NCBI GenBank assembly: GCA_002361655.1
Contig: DETM01000064.1
Coordinates: 11,168-53,803 of the forward strand
DNA length: 42,636 nucleotides
Direction: 5' to 3'
Source of the DNA: Prevotella sp. UBA3288
GTDB taxonomy: Bacteria; Bacteroidota; Bacteroidia; Bacteroidales; Bacteroidaceae
The notes beneath the pieces were generated by a model. It did not search any database and had not been told where the DNA came from. It worked only from the letters and a program-made list of their open reading frames with translations. Of this stretch, positions 34,699-42,636 are shown piece by piece. The stretch's first letter is position 1. Every line of letters begins with the position of its first letter. Both the position numbers and the translations under genes were made by a program.

Positions 34699-37050
34699 AT
34701 GAAGATTCGTCGTGGTATAGTTGCCATGTTGATGGCATGTATTCCGTTTGCCCTGCCTGCACAAAACTACAATCAGATAGACGAGAACGGCAACATCTCA
34801 TCGCTTGACGATCATAACAGCAACTTCAATCCCCATAGAACCGACACCACAAAGAAAAACAAGATTGTGCCCAAGGGACTGAAGGTATGGACCGTAGATC
34901 GCAAATTTGGCGACATCAACAGAGCGGAGGTAGACACCCTGCCCCATCTCTATCCCAACACGACGCTGTCGATGGGTCAATACGGACAGTATAACACGAC
35001 CGGTTCCAACTATCTGGCACGCCAGAATCGCATCTTCATTGACAGGCCGGCCTTTAGCCAGTTCTATTTCACCGACCTCTACGACCAGTCCGTCAGGCTG
35101 CCCGAGCAGTTGCACTACACCAACTCGCTGTCGCCCATCACCAATCTGAGTTACGACAACTGCGGTGACAAGACCGACGGCGAAGATCATGTCAGAGCCC
35201 TCTTCGCTGCCAACTTCGGCAAGCGTCTGGGCATTGGCTTCGACTTGAATTACCAGTATGCCCGCGGCTACTTCCAGAATCAAAGTGCCTCACACTTCAA
35301 TGCCACCCTATACTCCTCGTATATAGGCGACCAATACCAGATGCACATGCAGTTCGCCGCCTATCATGAGAAGGCCACCGAGAATGGAGGCATCACCGAC
35401 GACAATTACATCACTCACCCTGACGTGGCTACGCAAACAGCCGGACAGGCCTATTCGGACAACGAGATTCCTACCATCCTGAGCAGAAACTGGAACCGCA
35501 ACGACCACCAGCACTTCTTCCTCACCCACCGTTATAGTCTGGGTTTCTACCGGAAGGTAAAAATGACCGATGAAGAGATAAAGGCCAGGGAATTTGCAAA
35601 GACAGCCCCCAGGAAAAAGAGCGATGAAGAGCAAGGGAGAGACGGTCAGGATGCCGGGAAGGACGAGCCCCGGCAGGAAGTCTTCAAGGGGCGTCCCGAC
35701 AATGCCAAGATAGCCGGCGACCTGTCTACGGCCGGTATGAAAGACAGTCTGCCGGCCGACACGACGCGCGTCAAGGTCGGCTCAAAGGCCGTAGCCGACT
35801 CACTGTTGGCCCAACAAGCCATTGCCGACTCACTGGAAGCCCTGATGAAACGCGAGTTCGTACCGGTGACCAGTTTCATACATACCCTCGATTTCAGCAA
35901 CTACGACCACAAATACCAAGCCTATGCCTCGCCAGCCGGCTACTACGGCGACAACTATTTCACACGCTATGAGGAGGGCTTTGCCGGCGATTCCGTCTAT
36001 GACCAGAGCAAGATGTTTGACATCCGCAACACTGTTGCCGTTGCATTGCTCGAGGGTTTCAACAAATACGTACCTGCTACGCTGAAGGCCTTCATCACCT
36101 ACGACCTGCGCAAATACAAAATTCCCGAACTGGACAACAACGGTACGGCCTGGCTGCAACAGGAGAATGAACACTGCATCAGCATCGGCGGCCAATTGCG
36201 GCGCACACTGGGCAAGACATTTCACTACAACCTTCTGGCAGAAACCTGGCTGACAGGCGAGGATGCAGGTCAACTAAAACTGGAGGGGTCTACCGATGTT
36301 AACTTCCCCCTGTTCGGCGACACCGTCCACCTGGCAGCCAAAGCCCACTTCTACCGGCTGACCCCCTCGTACTTCGAACGTCACTACCACGGTAAACACT
36401 TCTGGTGGGACAACTCGCTGACGAAACCGACGCGTACCCGCGTAGAGGGGCTGTTCTCCTACGACAAGACCAACACCCTGCTGCGAGTGGCTATCGAAGA
36501 GATTCAGAACTACACCTATCTCGGTATGACGTACACCCGTGCCAACAGGAATATCTCCGGTCTCACGGCCACAGTCCGCCAGCATAGCGGCAACATCAAC
36601 GTGCTGACACTCCAACTGGACCAGAAACTGAAAGCCGGTCCACTGCATTGGGACAACATCCTCACCTTCCAGTCGTCAAGCGAACAAGAGGTGCTGCCCC
36701 TGCCCAAACTGAATGTCTTCAGCAACCTGTATCTCGACTTCATGATTGCCCGCGTGCTCAAAGTAGAACTGGGTGCCACAGCCACATGGTTCACCAAGTA
36801 CGAGGCTCCGGAGTTCTGTCCCGCCCTGAACCAGTTTGCCATCCAGGAGAATGCCGACTCACGGGTGGAGATAGGCAATTTTCCCTTTGTCGATGTTTAT
36901 GCCAACCTGCACTTGAAGCACACCCGATTCTTCGTGCTGATGAACAATGTGCTGGGCAACACACTCAATCGTCAGGAATTCCTGGTGGCCCACTACCCGA
37001 TGAACCGTTCTGTGCTTCACCTGGGCGTGTCGTGGAATTTCTTCAACTAA
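34699..37050 (+). CDS. Putative outer membrane porin (Porin_10 type)
   Basis: The 783-residue protein has a signal peptide (PFALPAQ) and the Bacteroidetes putative-porin pattern: PKGLKVWTVDRKFGDINRAEVDTLPHLYPN, then NSLSPITNLSYDNCGDKTDGED, FQNQSASHFNATLYSSYIGDQYQMHM, ENGGITDDNYITHP, WNRNDHQHFFLTHRYSLGF and a barrel ending with VSWNFFN. An Asp/Glu/Lys-rich insert at about 290-385 (TAPRKKSDEEQGRDG to SLLAQQAIADSLEA) interrupts the barrel and looks like a large soluble loop. The stop overlaps the convergent tetR stop by four bases. Confidence 0.85.
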   Translation: MKIRRGIVAMLMACIPFALPAQNYNQIDENGNISSLDDHNSNFNPHRTDTTKKNKIVPKGLKVWTVDRKFGDINRAEVDTLPHLYPNTTLSMGQYGQYNTTGSNYLARQNRIFIDRPAFSQFYFTDLYDQSVRLPEQLHYTNSLSPITNLSYDNCGDKTDGEDHVRALFAANFGKRLGIGFDLNYQYARGYFQNQSASHFNATLYSSYIGDQYQMHMQFAAYHEKATENGGITDDNYITHPDVATQTAGQAYSDNEIPTILSRNWNRNDHQHFFLTHRYSLGFYRKVKMTDEEIKAREFAKTAPRKKSDEEQGRDGQDAGKDEPRQEVFKGRPDNAKIAGDLSTAGMKDSLPADTTRVKVGSKAVADSLLAQQAIADSLEALMKREFVPVTSFIHTLDFSNYDHKYQAYASPAGYYGDNYFTRYEEGFAGDSVYDQSKMFDIRNTVAVALLEGFNKYVPATLKAFITYDLRKYKIPELDNNGTAWLQQENEHCISIGGQLRRTLGKTFHYNLLAETWLTGEDAGQLKLEGSTDVNFPLFGDTVHLAAKAHFYRLTPSYFERHYHGKHFWWDNSLTKPTRTRVEGLFSYDKTNTLLRVAIEEIQNYTYLGMTYTRANRNISGLTATVRQHSGNINVLTLQLDQKLKAGPLHWDNILTFQSSSEQEVLPLPKLNVFSNLYLDFMIARVLKVELGATATWFTKYEAPEFCPALNQFAIQENADSRVEIGNFPFVDVYANLHLKHTRFFVLMNNVLGNTLNRQEFLVAHYPMNRSVLHLGVSWNFFN

Positions 37051-37691
37051 GAGACATGACTTGACTCTGCTCTCTGCAACAGCCGCTCCAGCAGATTGAT
37101 GCCTTTTTGCGTGCTGACACCTCTTATAGTGATAAAGACATTATTGAGGAAGATACTGCGCAACGTGTATTTCTTAAACAGATGCTTCTGCTGGAAATAT
37201 TCGCTAAAGGCCTCAAGCATCTGTCCCACCAACTCGTAGTCAACATCCGGACGGAAATAGCCCTCTTTCACGCCACGGGCCATGAAGTTCATGAATTCCT
37301 CGTGCGTCTTCTCATGGTCAGCCTTCAGCATCTTCAACACGTTAGGATACTTCTCCAGATCCAGGAAAAACTGCGGATTCGTGTTGCGCATGCTCTCCGT
37401 TTTGTGATAGTAGATATTCAGCAATATCTCCATCACATTGCTGCAGCGTGAAGCCAGCGAACGCAAGGTTTCGCCCTCTATCCTCTGCTGGCGGAGCATC
37501 ACCTCGGTCAGCAGGTCCTCCTTGTTGTCATATATCTCGTAGAGCGTACGCTTCGAGATACCCAGCGACCGTGCGATGTCGTCCATCTTCACCGCCTTGA
37601 TACCATGTTCAGCGAAGAACAGGAATGCCTTCTCTACGATACGGTCTTTCAGCGTGACGCGATAGTCTGTCCATTTGGTGGTTTCGTGCAT
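37047..37691 (-). CDS. TetR/AcrR-family transcriptional regulator
   Basis: The 214-residue protein has an N-terminal helix-turn-helix (KAFLFFAEHGIKAVKMDDIARSLGISKRTLYEIYDNKEDLL, residues about 17-55) and a helical ligand-binding half. It is divergent from maeB and convergent with the porin gene. Its ligand and targets are unknown; maeB or itself are candidates because of shared upstream DNA. Confidence 0.9.
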   Translation of the reverse strand: MHETTKWTDYRVTLKDRIVEKAFLFFAEHGIKAVKMDDIARSLGISKRTLYEIYDNKEDLLTEVMLRQQRIEGETLRSLASRCSNVMEILLNIYYHKTESMRNTNPQFFLDLEKYPNVLKMLKADHEKTHEEFMNFMARGVKEGYFRPDVDYELVGQMLEAFSEYFQQKHLFKKYTLRSIFLNNVFITIRGVSTQKGINLLERLLQRAESSHVS

Positions 37692-37709
37692 AATTATTTA
37701 TTTTGAGTG

Positions 37710-37717
37710 CAAAGGTA
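37710..37717 (-). promoter_or_regulatory. -7 box of the TetR gene
   Basis: TACCTTTG on the minus strand, start about 37706, leader about 15 bases. Confidence 0.6.
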
Positions 37718-37760
37718 ATAAAAATCCGGCGGAAACTTCGTTTTTTAGTCTAGTTTTTAT

Positions 37761-37768
37761 TAATTTTG
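37761..37768 (+). promoter_or_regulatory. -7 box of maeB
   Basis: TAATTTTG, start about 37772, leader about 29 bases. The interval 37692-37800 is shared with the TetR gene, so it is the likely place for a TetR operator, though no clear palindrome was seen. Confidence 0.6.
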
Positions 37769-37800
37769 CACACCAAAAAGGTTAATATACGCACAAATAT

Positions 37801-40101
37801 ATGGTAAAGATTTCGAAAGAGGCTGCCCTTGAGTATCATGAAAGTGGCAGACCGGGAAAAATTGAGGTGAAGCCTACCAAGGCTTATCGTACACAAACCG
37901 ACCTATCGCTGGCCTATTCTCCCGGCGTGGCCTTTCCCTGCCTGGAGATTCAGGACAATCCTGACAATGCCTATAAATACACCGACAAAGGCAATCTGGT
38001 GGCCGTCATCAGCAATGGCACGGCAGTACTGGGCCTGGGCGACATCGGTGCCATGAGCGGTAAGCCCGTGATGGAGGGCAAAGGCCTGCTCTTTAAAATC
38101 TATGGCGGCATCGACGTCTTCGACATCGAGGTGAACGAGAAAGATCCGGAGAAGTTCTGCGAGGCCGTAGAGCGCATCGCCCCCACCTTTGGCGGCATCA
38201 ACCTGGAGGATATCAAGGCTCCGGAGTGCTTCTACATCGAAGACCGCCTGAAGCGCACGCTCGACATCCCCGTGATGCACGACGACCAGCACGGCACGGC
38301 CATCATCTCGGCTGCCGGTCTGAAGAATGCCTTAGAGGTCATCCACAAGGATATCGCCAAGGTGAAGATCGTGGTCAACGGGGCCGGTGCTGCTGCTATC
38401 TCGTGCACGAAACTCTATATGGCCATCGGTGCCAGCAAGGAGAACATCGTCATGCTCGACTCAAAGGGTGTCATCAGCAGCGACCGTAGCGACCTGAACG
38501 ACCAGAAGCGTTTCTTCGCTACCGACCGTCGCGACATCCACACACTGGCAGAGGCTGTCAGTGGAGCCGACGTCTTCGTAGGCCTGTCAAAGGGCAATGT
38601 ACTCACGAAGGAGATGGTCAAGACGATGGCCCAAGACCCTGTGATCTTCGCATTGGCCAACCCTGTGCCCGAGATTTCGTACGAGGATGCGATGGAGGCC
38701 CGCCCTGATGTACTGATGTCTACCGGACGCACCGACTATCCCAACCAGATCAACAACGTCATCGGCTTCCCCTACATCTTCCGCGGTGCCCTCGACGTGC
38801 ACGCTACAGCCATCAACGAAGAGATGAAACTGGCTGCCGTCCATGCCATCGCCGACCTGGCCAAGCAACCAGTGCCCGATGTAGTCAACGATGTGTACAA
38901 AGTGAACAATCTGACCTTCGGCCGTCAGTATTTCATTCCGAAACCCGTTGACCCGCGACTCATCACCGAGGTCAGCGCTGCCGTGGCCCGTGCTGCTATC
39001 GACAGCGGTGTGGCCCGCAAGCATATCGACAACTGGGACGAATACAAGAACTCACTCAGCGTGCTGCTGGGACAGGAGACCAAACTAACCCAGAAACTCT
39101 ATGCCACTGCCGCTGCCCACCCACAGCGTGTGGTCTTTGCCGAAGCCATCCACCCCACCATGCTCAAGGCCGCCGTTCAGGCCAAGAGCGAGGGCATCTG
39201 TCAGCCCATACTCCTTGGCAACGACGAGGTCATCGCCAAACTGGCCAAGAGCCTCGACCTAAGCCTGGAGGGCATCGAGATTGTCAATCTGCGCCACCCC
39301 TCAGAGCAGGAGCGCCGCGAGCGCTATGCCCGCATCCTGGCAGAGAAGCGTCAGCGTGACGGCTATACCTTCCAGGAGGCCAACGACAAGATGTTCGAGC
39401 GCAACTATTTCGGTATGATGATGGTCGAGACCGGCGAGGCCGATGCCTTCATCACCGGTCTGTACACAAAATACTCGAACACCATCAAGGTGGTCAACGA
39501 AGTGATTGGCATCCGGCCCGAGTATAAACATTTCGGCACGATGCATATCATCAATTCGCCTCGAGGCACCCTCTATGTGGGCGACACGCTGGTCAACGAG
39601 AATCCTGACAGCGACACCCTGGTCGACATTGCCAAACTGTCAGCCACCTGTGTGCGCTTCTTCAACGAGAAGCCAGTCATCGCCATGATCTCGCACTCCA
39701 ATTTCGGTTCTTCGCAGAGCGACGGTGCGCTGAAGGTGCGCAATGCCGTCGAGCAGATGCAGACCCTCTATCCCGACCTGGCCATCGATGGTGAGATGCA
39801 GATCGGCTTTGCCCTCGACAAGGAACTGCGCGACGGCCAGTATCCGTTCACCCGTCTGCGCGGCCAGGAAGTCAACACTCTGGTGTTTCCCAACTTGACG
39901 TCTGCTCGTTCCAGTTACAAGATGCTCCAGATGCTCGACCCCGACGTGGAGATTATCGGCCCGATTCAGATGGGGCTGAACAAAGCCATCCATTTCATCG
40001 ACTTCGGTGCCTCTGTACGCGATGTGGTCAACATTGTGGCTGTGGCCACCATCGATGCCTATGTGGACAAGATTAAGAAGCGCCTGAACAATCGTCACTA
40101 A
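37801..40101 (+). CDS. maeB: NADP-type malic enzyme with phosphotransacetylase-like domain
   Basis: The 766-residue protein has a malic enzyme half (1-430) with [62 protein letters not shown] and [16 protein letters not shown]. The second half (about 440-766) resembles phosphate acetyltransferase ([38 protein letters not shown]). It converts malate to pyruvate and CO2. In MaeB the tail is mostly regulatory. The length matches the family. It stands alone with its own promoter. Confidence 0.95.
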   Translation: MVKISKEAALEYHESGRPGKIEVKPTKAYRTQTDLSLAYSPGVAFPCLEIQDNPDNAYKYTDKGNLVAVISNGTAVLGLGDIGAMSGKPVMEGKGLLFKIYGGIDVFDIEVNEKDPEKFCEAVERIAPTFGGINLEDIKAPECFYIEDRLKRTLDIPVMHDDQHGTAIISAAGLKNALEVIHKDIAKVKIVVNGAGAAAISCTKLYMAIGASKENIVMLDSKGVISSDRSDLNDQKRFFATDRRDIHTLAEAVSGADVFVGLSKGNVLTKEMVKTMAQDPVIFALANPVPEISYEDAMEARPDVLMSTGRTDYPNQINNVIGFPYIFRGALDVHATAINEEMKLAAVHAIADLAKQPVPDVVNDVYKVNNLTFGRQYFIPKPVDPRLITEVSAAVARAAIDSGVARKHIDNWDEYKNSLSVLLGQETKLTQKLYATAAAHPQRVVFAEAIHPTMLKAAVQAKSEGICQPILLGNDEVIAKLAKSLDLSLEGIEIVNLRHPSEQERRERYARILAEKRQRDGYTFQEANDKMFERNYFGMMMVETGEADAFITGLYTKYSNTIKVVNEVIGIRPEYKHFGTMHIINSPRGTLYVGDTLVNENPDSDTLVDIAKLSATCVRFFNEKPVIAMISHSNFGSSQSDGALKVRNAVEQMQTLYPDLAIDGEMQIGFALDKELRDGQYPFTRLRGQEVNTLVFPNLTSARSSYKMLQMLDPDVEIIGPIQMGLNKAIHFIDFGASVRDVVNIVAVATIDAYVDKIKKRLNNRH

Positions 40102-40107
40102 CAGTTT

Positions 40108-40476
40108 GTGACACACCAGGTAATCATATCGCTGGCCTCCAACCGTGAGGCAAAAAAGAATCTGTTCGAGGCCCGCAGGCATCTCGAACAGATTCTTCAC
40201 GATGTACGCTATTCAGCATCTATCCGCACGCGAGGCATCGGCACCAAGCGGCAGTGCTACTATCAGAACCAACTCCTCTTTGCCTCGACCACACTGGATG
40301 TAGCCGACCTGGAGAGCACCCTCAAGACCATCGAGCACGAGATGGGACGCAACGCCGATGATCGTAGTCAAGGTGTGGTGCGCATCGACCTTGACCTGCT
40401 GCTGTACGACGGCTGTCGCTATCACCTGCGCGACTGGGAGCGGCCCTACGTGCAGCGTCTCTTACCGCAGCCGTAA
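40108..40476 (+). CDS. Short HPPK-like protein
   Basis: The 122-residue protein begins with GTG, 7 bases after the maeB stop. It resembles 6-hydroxymethyl-7,8-dihydropterin pyrophosphokinase (FolK): VIISLASNREAKKNLFEARRHLEQIL, YYQNQLLFASTTLDVADLESTLKTIEHEMGR and VVRIDLDLLLYDG. It is about 40 residues shorter than usual, ending just after the RIDLDLL metal-binding region, and the PR residues normally before it read VVR. It may be a reduced or non-catalytic FolK. Its 3' end overlaps the convergent glucosaminidase gene by 15 bases. Confidence 0.65.
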   Translation: MTHQVIISLASNREAKKNLFEARRHLEQILHDVRYSASIRTRGIGTKRQCYYQNQLLFASTTLDVADLESTLKTIEHEMGRNADDRSQGVVRIDLDLLLYDGCRYHLRDWERPYVQRLLPQP

Positions 40477-41376
40477 GGCATCGCCCACGCTGAGCGTGTA
40501 GTCAGGCCCCTTGTCGTTCATCTTGTAGAGCGACTTCAGTCGGATGCCATACTTCTGGGCGATGGAATACATCGATTCGCCCGGACGCACATAGTGCAGA
40601 TAGTCCTTATACTGCTTAGGAGCCCGCTTCTGCTTTTTCTTCAGCCAGACTATCTCGCCTTCTTCCAGCGCATCATCCTTGTCGCGCTCATTATATTTCG
40701 CAATCTTCTTGTACGAGATGCCTATCTCTTCGCCTATCGAGCGGAAGGTGTCACCGCGTCGGGCGCAGATGTAATAATTGTCGTTGTAGATTCTGATCAG
40801 ATGCAACGGCTGCCCACCCACCTGCCGGTCGCGTGTATGGTCGTTCATGAAGTGGTCGTACGACTTGGCCTTGTCGTACTCGTAGAGTTTGTACAACTGT
40901 ATAAGGTCGATCAGCCGGTCGGCATACTGAGGATTGGTGGCATAGCCGGCAGCCTTCAAGCCGCGCGCCCAGCCCTTATAGTCAGTGGTCTTCAGTTTGA
41001 AGAGCCCCTGGTAGCGCTGTCCGCCGACCAGGAAGCGCGAGTGGTCCTCGAACGACTCGAAGGGCGAGTTGTACGCCCTGAAGCACTCCCCGTTGTGGTC
41101 GTCGTCCTGATAGATGCCGGCTCCTGTCCATCCGTGGCACTTGATGCCGAAGTGATTGTTGCCCTGCACAGCCAATCGGCTCTGGCCGGCACCGCTCTCC
41201 AGCAGTCCTTGGGCCAGGGTAATCGATGCCGGCACCTTCCATTTGAGCATCTGCTCAATGGCGCAGTCCTTATACTGGTCTATGTATTGCTGGTAGCGGG
41301 CGTTCCACTTCGACTGTGCCCAGCCCGCCGCCAGTACCGTCCACAGCACAGCCATCATCATCACACGTCTCTTCAT
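40462..41376 (-). CDS. Glucosaminidase with two LysM domains
   Basis: The 304-residue protein has a signal peptide (AVLWTVLAAGWAQ), a FlgJ/LytG-type glucosaminidase domain with catalytic Glu in AQGLLESGAGQSRLA (about residue 62), NNHFGIKCHGW and YATNPQYADRLIDLI, then two LysM domains at about 195-245 and 252-304 (YYICARRGDTFRSIG and HYVRPGESMYSIAQKYG) that bind peptidoglycan. It is a probable periplasmic cell-wall hydrolase. It is the third gene of rho-Sua5-glucosaminidase, 44 bases after the Sua5 stop. Confidence 0.9.
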   Translation of the reverse strand: MKRRVMMMAVLWTVLAAGWAQSKWNARYQQYIDQYKDCAIEQMLKWKVPASITLAQGLLESGAGQSRLAVQGNNHFGIKCHGWTGAGIYQDDDHNGECFRAYNSPFESFEDHSRFLVGGQRYQGLFKLKTTDYKGWARGLKAAGYATNPQYADRLIDLIQLYKLYEYDKAKSYDHFMNDHTRDRQVGGQPLHLIRIYNDNYYICARRGDTFRSIGEEIGISYKKIAKYNERDKDDALEEGEIVWLKKKQKRAPKQYKDYLHYVRPGESMYSIAQKYGIRLKSLYKMNDKGPDYTLSVGDALRLR

Positions 41377-41420
41377 CGCGTCTGTCGTGACTATTTTAAG
41401 GTCATTATCACCTACGGTGA

Positions 41421-41990
41421 CTATTTACGGATAATCTTAACCTGCCCGTCGGCGCCCAGTTTGATGATGCTCGACGGCTGATGGGGCTTGTGCTCCTGAC
41501 GGCGCGTCCAGCACACATAGTCCACCTGTCCGACGATACGCGGGTCGATGTCGCCATAGTTCTGGGCGGCAGGCTCGCCACTGATATTGGCCGAGGTGCT
41601 GACGATGGCCTTCTGGAAACGAAAGCACAGTTCCTTTGAGAATGCCTCCCTGGTGATGCGGATGCCTATGGAGCCGTCGTCGGCTATCAGGTTGGGGGCC
41701 AGGTTGACGGCACCGTCGAGGATGATGGTCGTCGGCTTCTCTACACAGTCTATCAGTTGCCATGCCACATCGGGCACGTGGCGCACATAGCGCTGCAGAC
41801 GGGCATCGCTGTCGACCAGACAGATCAGTGCCTTCGAGTCGTCGCGCTGCTTGATGTCATAGATGCGCTTCACGGCCTCGGCATTGGTGGCATCGCAGCC
41901 GATGCCCCATACCGTGTCCGTGGGATAGAGTATCACCCCACCCTTGCGCATCGCCTCTATGGCGTTCTTGATGTCTTGCTCCTGTGTCAT
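41421..41990 (-). CDS. Threonylcarbamoyl-AMP synthase (Sua5/YrdC/TsaC family)
   Basis: The 189-residue protein has GGVILYPTDTVWGIGCDATN, IKQRDDSKALICLV and SIGIRITREAF, then STSANISGEPA, all typical of the YrdC fold. It makes threonylcarbamoyl-AMP from threonine, bicarbonate and ATP, for t6A37 modification of tRNA. It lacks the extra Sua5 domain. It begins 5 bases after the rho stop. Confidence 0.93.
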   Translation of the reverse strand: MTQEQDIKNAIEAMRKGGVILYPTDTVWGIGCDATNAEAVKRIYDIKQRDDSKALICLVDSDARLQRYVRHVPDVAWQLIDCVEKPTTIILDGAVNLAPNLIADDGSIGIRITREAFSKELCFRFQKAIVSTSANISGEPAAQNYGDIDPRIVGQVDYVCWTRRQEHKPHQPSSIIKLGADGQVKIIRK

Positions 41991-41995
41991 CGCCG

Positions 41996-42636
41996 TCAGC
42001 CATTCATCGACATGAGAAACTCTTCGTTGCTGCGGCTCTGCACCAGACGGTCGCGCAGCGTGTTCATAGCCTCGATGGGGTTCATCTCAGCAATGAACTT
42101 ACGCACGATCCACATACGGTTGAGCGTCGTAGGATCCTGCAGCAGGTCGTCACGCCGCGTTGACGACTGCACCAGGTTGAGTGCCGGGAAGATACGCTTG
42201 TTGGACAGCATACGGTCCAGTTGTATCTCGCTGTTGCCCGTACCCTTGAACTCCTCAAAGATCACCTCGTCCATCTTCGAGCCCGTATCTACCAGTGCCG
42301 TAGCGATGATGGTCAGCGAGCCGCCGTTCTCAATGTTACGTGCCGCACCGAAGAATCGCTTGGGCTTCTGCAGGGCATTGGCGTCGACACCGCCGGTGAG
42401 CACCTTGCCCGATGCCGGCGACACCGTGTTGTAGGCACGCGCCAGACGAGTGATAGAATCCAAGAAGATGACCACGTCGTGTCCGCACTCCACCATGCGC
42501 TTGGCCTTCTCGAGCACGATGCCGGCAATCTTCACGTGGCGGTCGGCAGGCTCGTCGAAGGTCGATGCGATGACTTCGGCATTGACCGTCCGGCTCATGT
42601 CGGTCACCTCCTCCGGACGCTCGTCGATGAGCAGCA
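41996..42636 (-). CDS. rho: Transcription termination factor Rho, 3' part
   Basis: The gene runs off the right end, so only about 213 C-terminal residues are seen. They contain the ATPase core of Rho: [13 protein letters not shown] (Walker B), [61 protein letters not shown] and STRRDDLL, with the final FLMSMNG. It is a hexameric RNA helicase that ends transcription. The in-frame ATG at 42607 is internal. It is upstream of Sua5 in the same unit. Confidence 0.95.
   Translation of the reverse strand, partial: LLIDERPEEVTDMSRTVNAEVIASTFDEPADRHVKIAGIVLEKAKRMVECGHDVVIFLDSITRLARAYNTVSPASGKVLTGGVDANALQKPKRFFGAARNIENGGSLTIIATALVDTGSKMDEVIFEEFKGTGNSEIQLDRMLSNKRIFPALNLVQSSTRRDDLLQDPTTLNRMWIVRKFIAEMNPIEAMNTLRDRLVQSRSNEEFLMSMNG

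Noticed and set aside
41757..42434. Plus-strand ORF opposite rho and Sua5
   Set aside because: Overlaps two strongly conserved genes and has no recognisable domain.

Overview
The window looks like a chromosomal segment from a Bacteroidales bacterium, most likely Prevotellaceae. Three things point there. Most genes that follow a gap carry the Bacteroidetes -7 promoter box TAnnTTTG (TATCTTTG, TAATTTTG, TACCTTTG). Shine-Dalgarno sequences are largely absent. The gene content includes lineage families such as Porin_10-type putative porins, DUF4468, DUF4293, the divergent RpoZ-like omega, the TamL-type lipoprotein BamA homologue, and an MaeB with its phosphotransacetylase-like tail. No tRNA, rRNA, CRISPR array or intact insertion sequence was found. 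Family names come from reading the proteins by eye, not from a database search.

Layout, left to right. Positions 1-310 hold a promoter and a strongly folded RNA, followed by a TPR sensor kinase and an NCS2 purine permease. Positions 3.6-7.9 kb are the accessory region: a small frameshifted Pro/Thr/Gly-rich ORF, a set of inverted repeats, a restriction-modification cluster (a C5 cytosine methyltransferase and two tandem paralogous putative endonucleases), and a decayed Rpn-type transposase broken by three 22-bp tandem repeats. Then come slyD-aroC, a probable free-standing small RNA, an AAA+ ATPase with a long structured leader, and a divergent pair of mltF-like lytic transglycosylase and hisGDC. 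clpC follows behind an exact sigma-54 promoter. rpsA has a structured leader.

From 20.9 to 31.5 kb nearly everything is on the minus strand. A long run, bamD - omega - DUF4293 - engB - ABC-F - recR - membrane protein - glycosyltransferase - GNAT, is so tightly packed that it is probably one operon. tamL and a YycJ-type metallo-beta-lactamase protein form a second unit, back to back with an rRNA methyltransferase gene whose mRNA looks leaderless. uvrB is divergent from bamD. After uvrB come a DUF4468 protein, a small membrane protein and a putative porin in one unit, then TetR divergent from maeB, a short HPPK-like gene, and a minus-strand rho - Sua5 - LysM glucosaminidase set that leaves the window at the right end.

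Most genes are conserved housekeeping functions: outer-membrane assembly (BamD, TamL, porin), DNA repair (UvrB, RecR), translation (S1, EngB, ABC-F, RlmB-like, Sua5), and histidine and chorismate synthesis. The most unusual signals are regulatory or structural RNA elements (positions 61-240, 9703-9812, 11577-11870, the rpsA leader), the sigma-54 promoter of clpC, and the duplicated endonuclease pair whose first gene overlaps the methyltransferase by 47 bases.
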